NCBI GenBank assembly: GCA_031549115.1
Contig: JAVBQJ010000049.1
Location: forward strand, 1 to 64,000
Direction of reading: 5' to 3'
From: JAVBQJ01 sp031549115
Lineage (GTDB): Bacteria; Verrucomicrobiota; Lentisphaeria; Victivallales; Victivallaceae
Length of the DNA: 64,000 nucleotides
A model generated the notes under the pieces. The model did no database searches, had not been told where the DNA came from, and was given only the letters and a program-made list of their open reading frames with translations. Of the stretch, positions 56,943-64,000 are shown one piece after another. Numbering within the stretch: position 1 is the stretch's first letter; each line of letters opens with the position of its first letter. A program made the position numbers and the translations under genes.

Positions 56943-58919
56943 ATGAAATTCCTTTTGATCCCGGCGGGGGCGCTCGGCGCCGCCGCGCTCCTCGCCAACG
57001 ACCCGGTCAAGCTTCCCGACGGCAGCGACTTCGTGTTCTGGGAGTCGGATGCGGCGCCGGCGCGCACCTACCATGTGGCGCAGCAGGTTGCCAACGCATC
57101 CGACGACAACGACGGCTCCCCAAACGCCCCCTGGCGCACCATCAATCGCGCCGCCCGGCAACTGGAGCCCGGCGAACGCGTCCTGATCCACCGGGGCGTC
57201 TACCGCGAGTGGGTCAAACCGGTACGCGGCGGAACCGCGCCGGACCGGATGATCACCTACGAAGCGGCCCCCGGCGAAGAAGTGATCGTCACCGGCAACG
57301 ATGTCTGGACCCCGGAATGGCGTCCGACCCGTTACTTCAAGCCGCTGGAGGGGATCGTCACCTGGGAGGCCGCCATCGACCCGCGGCTTTTCGAACGCGC
57401 CAACACGTTCAATCTCCAGAACTTCCCGGTTCAGTCCGACGATAATGTCTGGAAAAATTATACCGTTTCCGGCTACCGGCGCGGCGCGATCTACGCCGAC
57501 GGCAACCCCCTGAAGCAGGTTCACGAGTATCGTGACCTTGCCCACGAAGCCAACTCCTTCTGGGTGGAAGAGGACGGCATGGCCATTCACGCCCGGATGC
57601 CCGGCGACCGCGATCCGTCGGAATTCACCCTCGAAATCACCACCCGCGAGCAGGTTTTCGCGCCGCTTGAGTTCTATTGCAACTACATCAAAGTCAAGGG
57701 GCTGAAACTGCTTCACGCCGCCAACGGCGTACCGATTCCGGGACCGCAGCGCGGTCTGGTGAGTACCTCGCTCGGCCATCACTGGATCATCGAGGACTGC
57801 GAAATCGGCTATGCCAACACGCTGGGAATCGACTGCGGCACCAAATGGTGGGGCCAGAACTCCTACCGGCTGGCCGAACAGTACGGTCACCACATCATCC
57901 GGCGCAACTACCTCTACAACTGCGGGGTCTCCTCGATGTCGGCCTGGTTCGACCTGCCGAACAAGGGGCTGCTGATCGAGGATAACAAAGTAGAGAATTG
58001 CGCCACCATGCCGATCATGGATCACTGCGAAAACGCCGGTATCAAGCTGCATTATGTGCTCGATTCGGTAATCCGGCGCAACATCGTGCTCAATTCCGGC
58101 AACACCGCCAGCCTGTGGCTGGACGCCTACTGCGCCAACACCCGGGTGACCCAGAATCTGTTTTACCATGACACCGACACCCTGTACGGCAACGTCTTCC
58201 TGGAAATCACCGCCGGTCCGATCATGGTGGACAATAATCTGGTGCTGTCCAGCGCCAAACGCGGCATCTACGAGCACGACGCCGCCCGCAACGTCGTCGT
58301 CAACAACCTGGTGGCCAACGGCGCCGAGACTGCGATCTTTTTGAGCTACGGCTCCCCGGAACGGGTCATCAACGGCAACCCGGACAAAGGCTATGACGAC
58401 GATCAGCGCGTCTGCGGCAACATCATGACCGGATTTCAGGATTATATCCGCATTCCCACCTGGACGGCCTGGTCGGACTACAATCTGTTCGGCGGCGCCG
58501 CAGGCGACGCGGCCAAGTTTTTCTCCCAGCTGGAGCGCAACGGCGAAGTGCATAACTTCACCACCGCCGAATGGCAGGAAAAAGGCATGGACAAGAACAG
58601 CGTATTTCAGGATTTCCAGGTGGAATTCGATCCGGCCACTTTGACGTTGCGCTGCCGTTCGGCCGCGCCGCTACCGACGTGGCCGGCCTATCCGGAGATT
58701 CCGGTCTTCGCCACCCAGGATTACATTTTCGAAGAGAACCGCTTCGAATATCCGGAATTCCGCCTGATCACTCCGCTGGCTCCGCTGCCGGAATTGCTCA
58801 CCGCCGATTATTTCGGCGCGGCGCGCCCGGCCGACACCTACCAGCCGGGAGCAATCCTCAACCCGCCGCTGGACGGAACGCCGATTTCGGTGGACCCGCG
58901 CCGGCTGAACTCCCGCTGA
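56943..58919 (+). CDS. Exported right-handed beta-helix protein (GH141/lyase-like)
   Basis: A 658-residue protein. The N-terminus MKFLLIPAGALGAAALLAND is a probable short signal peptide. From about residue 45 there is the pattern NDGSPNAPWRTINRAARQL ... GERVLIHRGVYREWVKP common to parallel beta-helix carbohydrate-active enzymes of the GH141 and alginate/heparin-lyase-like groups. Many Asn-rich turns follow (HHWIIEDCEIGYANTLGID, NVVVNNLVANGAETAIF). GGAGAAAG lies just before the ATG at 56943; a longer frame overlapping the prepilin-like gene is not preferred. Activity cannot be assigned. Next gene starts 12 bases on. Confidence 0.7.
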   Translation: MKFLLIPAGALGAAALLANDPVKLPDGSDFVFWESDAAPARTYHVAQQVANASDDNDGSPNAPWRTINRAARQLEPGERVLIHRGVYREWVKPVRGGTAPDRMITYEAAPGEEVIVTGNDVWTPEWRPTRYFKPLEGIVTWEAAIDPRLFERANTFNLQNFPVQSDDNVWKNYTVSGYRRGAIYADGNPLKQVHEYRDLAHEANSFWVEEDGMAIHARMPGDRDPSEFTLEITTREQVFAPLEFYCNYIKVKGLKLLHAANGVPIPGPQRGLVSTSLGHHWIIEDCEIGYANTLGIDCGTKWWGQNSYRLAEQYGHHIIRRNYLYNCGVSSMSAWFDLPNKGLLIEDNKVENCATMPIMDHCENAGIKLHYVLDSVIRRNIVLNSGNTASLWLDAYCANTRVTQNLFYHDTDTLYGNVFLEITAGPIMVDNNLVLSSAKRGIYEHDAARNVVVNNLVANGAETAIFLSYGSPERVINGNPDKGYDDDQRVCGNIMTGFQDYIRIPTWTAWSDYNLFGGAAGDAAKFFSQLERNGEVHNFTTAEWQEKGMDKNSVFQDFQVEFDPATLTLRCRSAAPLPTWPAYPEIPVFATQDYIFEENRFEYPEFRLITPLAPLPELLTADYFGAARPADTYQPGAILNPPLDGTPISVDPRRLNSR

Positions 58920-58930
58920 AAAATTTTACC

Positions 58931-59989
58931 ATGAAGTCTCTTTCTCCGCAAAAGCAAGTGGAAACCGCCCTCCGGGGCGGTTTCGCCGGCCGGATCCCCT
59001 TCACCATGTACGAGTATGCGATCGCGCAAACCGGAATGGAGCGCGAACTGCGCAACCGTGGGTTGTGCATCGTCAACCGCCGGATACCGGTGTACAAAAC
59101 CGTTTGGAACGACGTCAGGGAAACCAAGTTCTCCAGCTATGAAAACGGCAAATATCTCGAAAAGACCATCCTGTCCACCCCGGTCGGGGAAGTGAGCACC
59201 GTGGTGGAGCCGGCCGGATTCACCCTGTGGCGGCACGAGAAGTTCTTCAAAACCAGAGAAGACTACAAAGTCATCAAGTTCATCCTTTCCCACGAACATT
59301 ACATCCCCGACTTCGAACCCTGGCTGCGGGCGGAAAAGGCGGCGGGAGGCGATGTGATTTTCCGGGCCGGTATCGGTCTTGAGCCGCTGCAGAACTTCAT
59401 CTCCGGCGAGTGGATGGACATGCAGGATTTCTGCTACGAATGGATGGATTCCCGCGATGAAATTCTGGACATCGTCGGAATCGTCCGGGAAAACCGCCGG
59501 AAAGCAGCGGCCATTGTGGCCGATTCTCCGGCGCTGCACGCCAATTACGGCGGCAACGTGACCCCGGAGATCATCGGCAAGGAGGTTTTCGACGCGTACT
59601 ATGTGCCCTGTTACAACGAGGTGGCGGACATTTTTCACGCCAAAGGCAAGCTTCTCGGCTGCCATTTCGACGCCAACAACCGACTCATCGCCGACAGCAT
59701 CGCGGCAAGCGAACTGGATTACATCGAAGCGTTCACTCCGGCCCCCGACACCGACCTGACGCTGACCGAAGCCAGGGAAATCTGGAAAGACAAAGTGTTG
59801 TGGCTCAACTACCCTTCGTCGCTGCATTTGAAAAGCGATGCGGAAATCGAGGAGTTGACCGTGGCCATGTTTCAGGACATCCCGGATCATTCGGGTATCC
59901 TGATGGGCATCACCGAGGACATTCCTCCGGAACGCGAACTTTACAGCTGCCAGGCCATCATGAACGGCCTGGACCGGCTGCAACGGTAA
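58931..59989 (+). CDS. Uroporphyrinogen decarboxylase superfamily protein
   Basis: A 352-residue URO-D fold protein: SPQKQVETALRGGFAGRIPF at the N-terminus, GAGGDVIFRAGIG-like middle, then GKLLGCHFDANNRLIADSI and a C-terminal GILMGITEDIPPE. The His/Cys of GCHFDAN is at the position where superfamily methyltransferases bind metal or substrate, but this is only suggestive. It is in an operon of sugar genes. The frame is open upstream inside the beta-helix gene; the ATG at 58931 is chosen as it follows that stop by 12 bases. It is related in type to the gene at 53684 but with low similarity. Confidence 0.75.
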   Translation: MKSLSPQKQVETALRGGFAGRIPFTMYEYAIAQTGMERELRNRGLCIVNRRIPVYKTVWNDVRETKFSSYENGKYLEKTILSTPVGEVSTVVEPAGFTLWRHEKFFKTREDYKVIKFILSHEHYIPDFEPWLRAEKAAGGDVIFRAGIGLEPLQNFISGEWMDMQDFCYEWMDSRDEILDIVGIVRENRRKAAAIVADSPALHANYGGNVTPEIIGKEVFDAYYVPCYNEVADIFHAKGKLLGCHFDANNRLIADSIAASELDYIEAFTPAPDTDLTLTEAREIWKDKVLWLNYPSSLHLKSDAEIEELTVAMFQDIPDHSGILMGITEDIPPERELYSCQAIMNGLDRLQR

Positions 59990-60081
59990 AAAGTGCAAAA
60001 AGAAACCGATTTCAGTGGCAATGCCCTTCGCGGCATGATAAAGTATTTCATAAAATCCGTTGACATGGACACCATTCAATT

Positions 60082-62034
60082 ATGAGCATCACCATCGATT
60101 CCCACGCCGTATACCTCAAAAGCCCGTTCCTCACCCGAACCATTCAGTTGGACGACGGCCCATTTTCCTGTGATATTTTCCTCCAGCCGCCGGGTACGAA
60201 AGTGGCGAAACCGCTGCACCTGGACACCGGCTGGGGCCTTCCCTTTGAAGCGGCGGTGCAAATCGGCGACCGCTGGCACTTCTGCGGCATCCGCCGCCAG
60301 AAGAGCGAGTTGTGGCAGGAGTTGACCAACGATTTCGAATTGCAAGCCGCGGTGAAACGCGAGGGACGGCTCGGCGATTGCGCGGTGTTGACGCTGCATT
60401 CGGCGTCGCTGGCGCTGGAACTCGAAATCGAATATGAACTCTCCGACCAAGTACCGGTCCTGCGCAAAGCCGTACGGGTGCGCAATACCGGCACCCGGCC
60501 GGTGGTGATCGCCAACCTCGCCGTGGAGCTGATATACCGCTCCCGGGTCGGTCAGCTCCTGCATTTTCTGCACGACTACCGGCAGGAGGTCGAGGGGCAC
60601 GAACGCTTCTTCGCCGGCTACTGCGATTTCCGCTTCCCCGGTACCATCGACGTCGAACTGGCCCCGCAGCAGCAACTGGAAAGCTTCAACCTCTATGAAC
60701 TGTTCCTGCCGGAATCCGGGACAGCCCAGGCGGTGTGGCGCAGCCGGGTGCTCAAAGAGCTGGCGCCGTGGGCGTTGGATGCCCGGGCAACCATGTTTCA
60801 ATTCAGCGGCGTCCGCCCCCTGCCCGGCTGTACCGGAGCCGACGCCTTTTTGCCCTTGCTGGACAGCTGTGCGGAAGCCGGGTTCGAGCAAATCATGTTT
60901 TTCTGGGATCAGCTGTTCACCAATACCGGCGACTATCAGCCCCGGCCCGATCTTTTCCCCGGCGGCGTCCCCGATCTTCTGGGGCTGGTCCGGGCCATCC
61001 GGATGCGGGGCATGAAGGCCGGCATTTACGCCTCCTACAGCATCGCCCTTCCCCGCAGCCGGGTACGCCTCGACCATCCGGACTGGGAATGCTGCGATGA
61101 AAACGGACTCACCTTCGACCCCGGCGCCTTCGGCAATATGTGTTTTCTGTCCGACTGGGGCGACTATATCGCCGACATCTTCGGGACGCTTTGCGACTGG
61201 GGATTCGAGGAAATCCAAATCGACGGGCCGACCGATATTCCCTGCTGTCGCACCGGTCACCGCCACTCCTCATTGGGAAATTACCATTACTATAACTGGC
61301 AATGGGAAAGAGAGCTGTTCCGAAAGCTCCGCGAACGCCGGGTGGCGTTTACCATTCCGCGCGGCATCCCCTATCTCTTGATGGGAGCGGCGGCCATTCC
61401 CGGCGGCTACAAAGAAGAGGACTTCTGCCACAACGGCGGAGCGGACTTGCTGTGCAACTACCGGGGCAGCATTCACGCCGCCCGCCCCATGCTCCCGGCC
61501 TGGTGCGCCTGGGGTTTCCTCGCGGTGGGCAATTATCACGGCAACCGCGTCGAGGTAAGCGAAAACGATCCGGCGCTGTTCGAACAGGGGCTGGCTTCGC
61601 TGTTCGGCTGCGGCCATAACCGCGCCGTATCCGGAGACCGGGTGGCGGCGGGTCCCGTGACCATGAAGATCCTGCAACGCTGGCTCGGTTGGTTCAAATG
61701 CTGGCGGAATCTGTTCGACGGCGACTCCATCGAGCTCGGCGTTCCCGGCGAGGACGGCGTCGACGGTTTGCTGTTCGTCGACGCCGGGCGCCGGGAAGCG
61801 CTGTGCGTGCTGATCAATCCGACCGCGGAAGCGCGCCGGCAGAGCCATCTGCTGCCGCTGGGCTTCGCCGGTCTCCGGGGTGCGCTCGAGGTCAAGGAGT
61901 ACGAACGCGACGCCGTCCGGACGCATTCCTGGGAAACCGACGAAGCCGGACAACTGTTCTGCCGCGTGGCGTTGGAGCCCGGCACGGTGAAGCTTCTGCA
62001 TTTCACTTCCAGCCCCCGTCAAGGAGTCGTATGA
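60082..62034 (+). CDS. Clan GH-D glycosidase, alpha-galactosidase-like
   Basis: A 650-residue protein. The N-terminal 230 residues are a beta-supersandwich. A TIM barrel follows (about 240-520) with EQIMFFWDQLFTNTGDY, MKAGIYASYSIALPRSR, and DWGFEEIQIDGPTD, in which the Asp is at the position of the GH27/GH36 nucleophile. A C-terminal beta domain has KVLINPT-like sequence (ALCVLINPTAEARR). No signal peptide: cytoplasmic, acting on imported sugars. Family-level assignment (GH36, GH27 or related) is uncertain. A 92-base gap before it contains a small hairpin (ATGCC/GGCAT) but no clear promoter. It is coupled to the symporter gene by ATGA. Confidence 0.68.
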   Translation: MSITIDSHAVYLKSPFLTRTIQLDDGPFSCDIFLQPPGTKVAKPLHLDTGWGLPFEAAVQIGDRWHFCGIRRQKSELWQELTNDFELQAAVKREGRLGDCAVLTLHSASLALELEIEYELSDQVPVLRKAVRVRNTGTRPVVIANLAVELIYRSRVGQLLHFLHDYRQEVEGHERFFAGYCDFRFPGTIDVELAPQQQLESFNLYELFLPESGTAQAVWRSRVLKELAPWALDARATMFQFSGVRPLPGCTGADAFLPLLDSCAEAGFEQIMFFWDQLFTNTGDYQPRPDLFPGGVPDLLGLVRAIRMRGMKAGIYASYSIALPRSRVRLDHPDWECCDENGLTFDPGAFGNMCFLSDWGDYIADIFGTLCDWGFEEIQIDGPTDIPCCRTGHRHSSLGNYHYYNWQWERELFRKLRERRVAFTIPRGIPYLLMGAAAIPGGYKEEDFCHNGGADLLCNYRGSIHAARPMLPAWCAWGFLAVGNYHGNRVEVSENDPALFEQGLASLFGCGHNRAVSGDRVAAGPVTMKILQRWLGWFKCWRNLFDGDSIELGVPGEDGVDGLLFVDAGRREALCVLINPTAEARRQSHLLPLGFAGLRGALEVKEYERDAVRTHSWETDEAGQLFCRVALEPGTVKLLHFTSSPRQGVV

Positions 62035-63446
62035 GCAACCAGAACAAGCCTCTGAGTTTCCGGGACAAGGTCAGCTACAGCATGGGCGCCTTTACCGAAA
62101 GCACCATGCAGAACGCCGTGGCGCAGATGATGCTTCCGGTATTCAATATCATGCTCGGCGTGAGTCCCGTCCTGCTCGGAATCGCCGCCGCCATCACCCG
62201 GGCCTGGGATGCGGTTACCGACCCTTTGATGGGGTATCTGAGCGACAATACCCGTTCCCGCTGGGGCAAGCGCAAGCCGTATATTCTGGCCGGCGCCGTC
62301 ATTTCGGCCATCTTTTTCGCCTCCATCTGGATGCTGCCGCCCGGCTTGAGCGAGACCCGTTACTTCTGGCACTTTCTGATTTGCTCCATACTGTATTACT
62401 CCGGGACCACGCTTTACTGCGTACCCTATATCAGCATGGGGTATGAACTGAGCGGCGATTACCATGAACGGACCCGGCTGATGGGGTACCGGATGTTCTT
62501 CGTGGGCATCAGCGGCATCGGCATCGGCTGGATGTTCCGCTTCACGCAGCTCGGCTGGTTCGGCAGCGGCGTGGGCGGCATGCAGGTGCTCGGCATTCTG
62601 ACCGGGGTGATGTTCATTCTTTTCGCGCTCGGTCCGGTGTTTTTCCTGCGGCGGCGCGGCGCACTCGAAAGCGCCCCCAAAAAGAAAGAAAAAATCACGT
62701 TGCTGGAAGCATTGGGCGTCTTCCGGGTCGGCCCCTTTGTGCTGCTGTTGGCGGCGCTCGGCATCGGGACTTTGATGACCTCCGCCCCCGGCGCCCTCGG
62801 AACCTATATCGTCATTTATCACGTCGCCGGAGGCAGTCTGGAATTCGGCTCGACCCTCACCGGCTACACCGGAACCGTCGCCGGCATTCTGGCCATCGCG
62901 GTGATTCCCCTGGTCAACCTGATCTCCAGATATTGCGGCAAGAAGGTGACTTTGATTTTATGCTTCGCCGTCGGAATCGCCGGTCTGGGCGGCAGCTGGT
63001 GGCTCAACACGCCGGACTTTCCGTATCTCTCCATCATGGTGGGGAGCCTGGGCGCGATATGCATGAGTTCGATGTATCTGCTGATTTTCGCCATGGTCGC
63101 GGATGTCTGTGAATACGATCTTCATCGCAGCGGCCTGGACCGGGCCGGCGTCTTCGCCGCGGTGCTCTCCTGGGTGATCAAGTTCGGCATCATGCTGGCC
63201 ATGGTGCTGTCGGGATTCATCCTGGAGTACACCGGATTCGACCAGAAGCTCGGGGCGGACCAACTGCCCGAGGCGATTCTGCGCATGCGCCTGATCTACG
63301 CCATCGTCCCGGCTTCCGGCTTTGTGATCAGCGCCATCCTGGTGGCATTCTTTCCGTTGAGCATGCGCAAAATGAATTTGCTGCGCGAACTCAAAGGCTA
63401 CGAAGAGATGACCGAAGACGTACCGAAACAAGGACCTGGAATTTAA
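62031..63446 (+). CDS. GPH-type sugar:cation symporter (MFS superfamily)
   Basis: A 471-residue membrane protein with 12 hydrophobic segments and the glycoside-pentoside-hexuronide symporter opening LSFRDKVSYSMGAFTEST. The loop motif DPLMGYLSDNTRSRWGKRKP is diagnostic for the family (D-P-x-M-G-x-x-x-D-x-T-x-T/S-x-x-G-R/K-x-R). The middle loop is basic (RRRGALESAPKKKEK). It would import the sugar that the operon's glycosidases act on. AAGGAG precedes the ATG, which overlaps the stop of the glycosidase gene (ATGA). A longer frame upstream is a shadow. Confidence 0.9.
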   Translation: MSNQNKPLSFRDKVSYSMGAFTESTMQNAVAQMMLPVFNIMLGVSPVLLGIAAAITRAWDAVTDPLMGYLSDNTRSRWGKRKPYILAGAVISAIFFASIWMLPPGLSETRYFWHFLICSILYYSGTTLYCVPYISMGYELSGDYHERTRLMGYRMFFVGISGIGIGWMFRFTQLGWFGSGVGGMQVLGILTGVMFILFALGPVFFLRRRGALESAPKKKEKITLLEALGVFRVGPFVLLLAALGIGTLMTSAPGALGTYIVIYHVAGGSLEFGSTLTGYTGTVAGILAIAVIPLVNLISRYCGKKVTLILCFAVGIAGLGGSWWLNTPDFPYLSIMVGSLGAICMSSMYLLIFAMVADVCEYDLHRSGLDRAGVFAAVLSWVIKFGIMLAMVLSGFILEYTGFDQKLGADQLPEAILRMRLIYAIVPASGFVISAILVAFFPLSMRKMNLLRELKGYEEMTEDVPKQGPGI

Positions 63447-63447
63447 C

Positions 63448-64000
63448 ATGAACCAGCGACAGATGTTGATCGATTTTCATCCGCAATACCTCCATCGGCA
63501 TTGCGGCATGGACTTCGGCCGCGATTACCATATGGACCCGCTCCTGCGCCGCCGGGAAACCCTTCGGCAGCAGGAGGCGCTGCACCGGCGTTTTCCCCGT
63601 TACGGGACGCTCTTCCCGGCGCCGCCGAAACCGGACGCCGAGGTGCGGGAAATCGAATGGATCGGCGTTCAGCCGCTGGATTTCCTGAATGCGGCGCTGG
63701 GCGGACGCCTGGAATTTTCCGCCGAGGAAGCGGTCTGGACCCCGGACAAGCCGCTGGCCCGAATCGAGTCGCTCGACGACATCGCCGGCCTTCCGGAAAT
63801 CGACTGGGATACGCAATGGCTGTACCAGAACTTCCTGCGGCAACTGGAAACGTTGGAAGCGCTTGATCCGGGCTGTCCTTCCGCGGGCATCCAGGGAGCC
63901 TGTTCGCTGGGCAACGGGCAGGCAAAATTGTCCACGCACTCTTCTTACACCACGGCGTTCCGGCTGATGGGAGAACGCATTTTCGAATGGATGTTGCTGG
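63448..64000 (+). CDS. URO-D superfamily-like protein, cut by the window end
   Basis: The first 184 codons of a gene starting two bases after the symporter stop (ATG at 63448). It begins MNQRQMLIDFHPQYLHRHCG and contains RFPRYGTLFPAPPKPDAEV, IEWIGVQPLDFLNAALGG and SLGNGQAKLSTHSSYTTAF. The general pattern resembles URO-D superfamily proteins of Lentisphaerota, but without the C-terminal part the assignment is tentative. It runs off the right edge. Same operon as the genes before it. Confidence 0.55.
   Translation, partial: MNQRQMLIDFHPQYLHRHCGMDFGRDYHMDPLLRRRETLRQQEALHRRFPRYGTLFPAPPKPDAEVREIEWIGVQPLDFLNAALGGRLEFSAEEAVWTPDKPLARIESLDDIAGLPEIDWDTQWLYQNFLRQLETLEALDPGCPSAGIQGACSLGNGQAKLSTHSSYTTAFRLMGERIFEWMLL

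Overview
The window reads as a GC-rich (roughly 60 % or more) chromosome segment from a carbohydrate-degrading member of the Lentisphaerota, most like a Victivallis-type gut bacterium. This is inferred from gene content only. The clues are five short proteins with a prepilin-type N-terminus ([20 protein letters not shown]) and an H-X9/11-DG-H tail, three large DUF4838-type secreted proteins, several uroporphyrinogen-decarboxylase-superfamily proteins beside glycosidases, and a local regulator (AraC, LacI or GntR) for almost every sugar locus. No rRNA, tRNA or CRISPR array was seen.

Layout. 1-371: two large nested hairpins, then an AraC gene. 1.2-5.2 kb: a leftward operon (uncharacterised protein, prepilin-like protein, DUF4838 protein) beside a divergent AraC gene. 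6.1-9.2 kb: a two-gene methionine-synthase operon in which the B12-reactivation domain is a separate protein. 9.35-10.88 kb: an IS110/IS1111-type insertion sequence sitting inside a dispersed repeat; its non-coding end contains segments matching the insertion site and its own junction, as expected of a bridge RNA. 10.9-16.8 kb: housekeeping genes (COG2509 flavoprotein, AMMECR1 protein, LptF/G permease, sugar-nucleotide epimerase, PssA, Psd). 17.0-22.3 kb: a Bat (aerotolerance) operon of two fusion proteins (BatB-BatC and BatD-BatE), translationally coupled to 6-phosphogluconolactonase. 22.6-25.6 kb: a LacI regulator and a beta-helix protein sharing an operator.

25.8-34.3 kb: a leftward rhamnoside operon (prepilin-like protein, small secreted protein, DUF4838 protein with a CBM9-like end, GH78 alpha-L-rhamnosidase, RmlD-like protein, AraC regulator). 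34.4-38.9 kb: MutY, a GNAT protein, a 33-residue basic protein and a DUF3857/transglutaminase-like protein. 38.9-46.5 kb: a GntR-led leftward operon (prepilin-like protein, DUF4838 protein with carbohydrate-binding modules, GH106-like glycosidase). 46.7-52.8 kb: a LacI gene, a third repeat copy, then prepilin-like protein, TIM-barrel glycosidase and GH110-type alpha-1,3-galactosidase. 52.8-54.8 kb: an AraC gene divergent from a URO-D family gene. 55.0-64.0 kb: a LacI-led operon (prepilin-like protein, beta-helix protein, URO-D protein, clan GH-D glycosidase, GPH-type symporter, and another URO-D-like protein cut by the window end).

How it fits together. Five separate sugar loci each carry one pseudopilin-like gene directly in front of large secreted or sugar-active proteins, under a local regulator with visible operators. 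This repeated module and the IS element with its readable guide RNA are the two strongest leads. A family of about 215-235 bp hairpin-bearing repeats lies 3' of genes, and one copy is the IS target.
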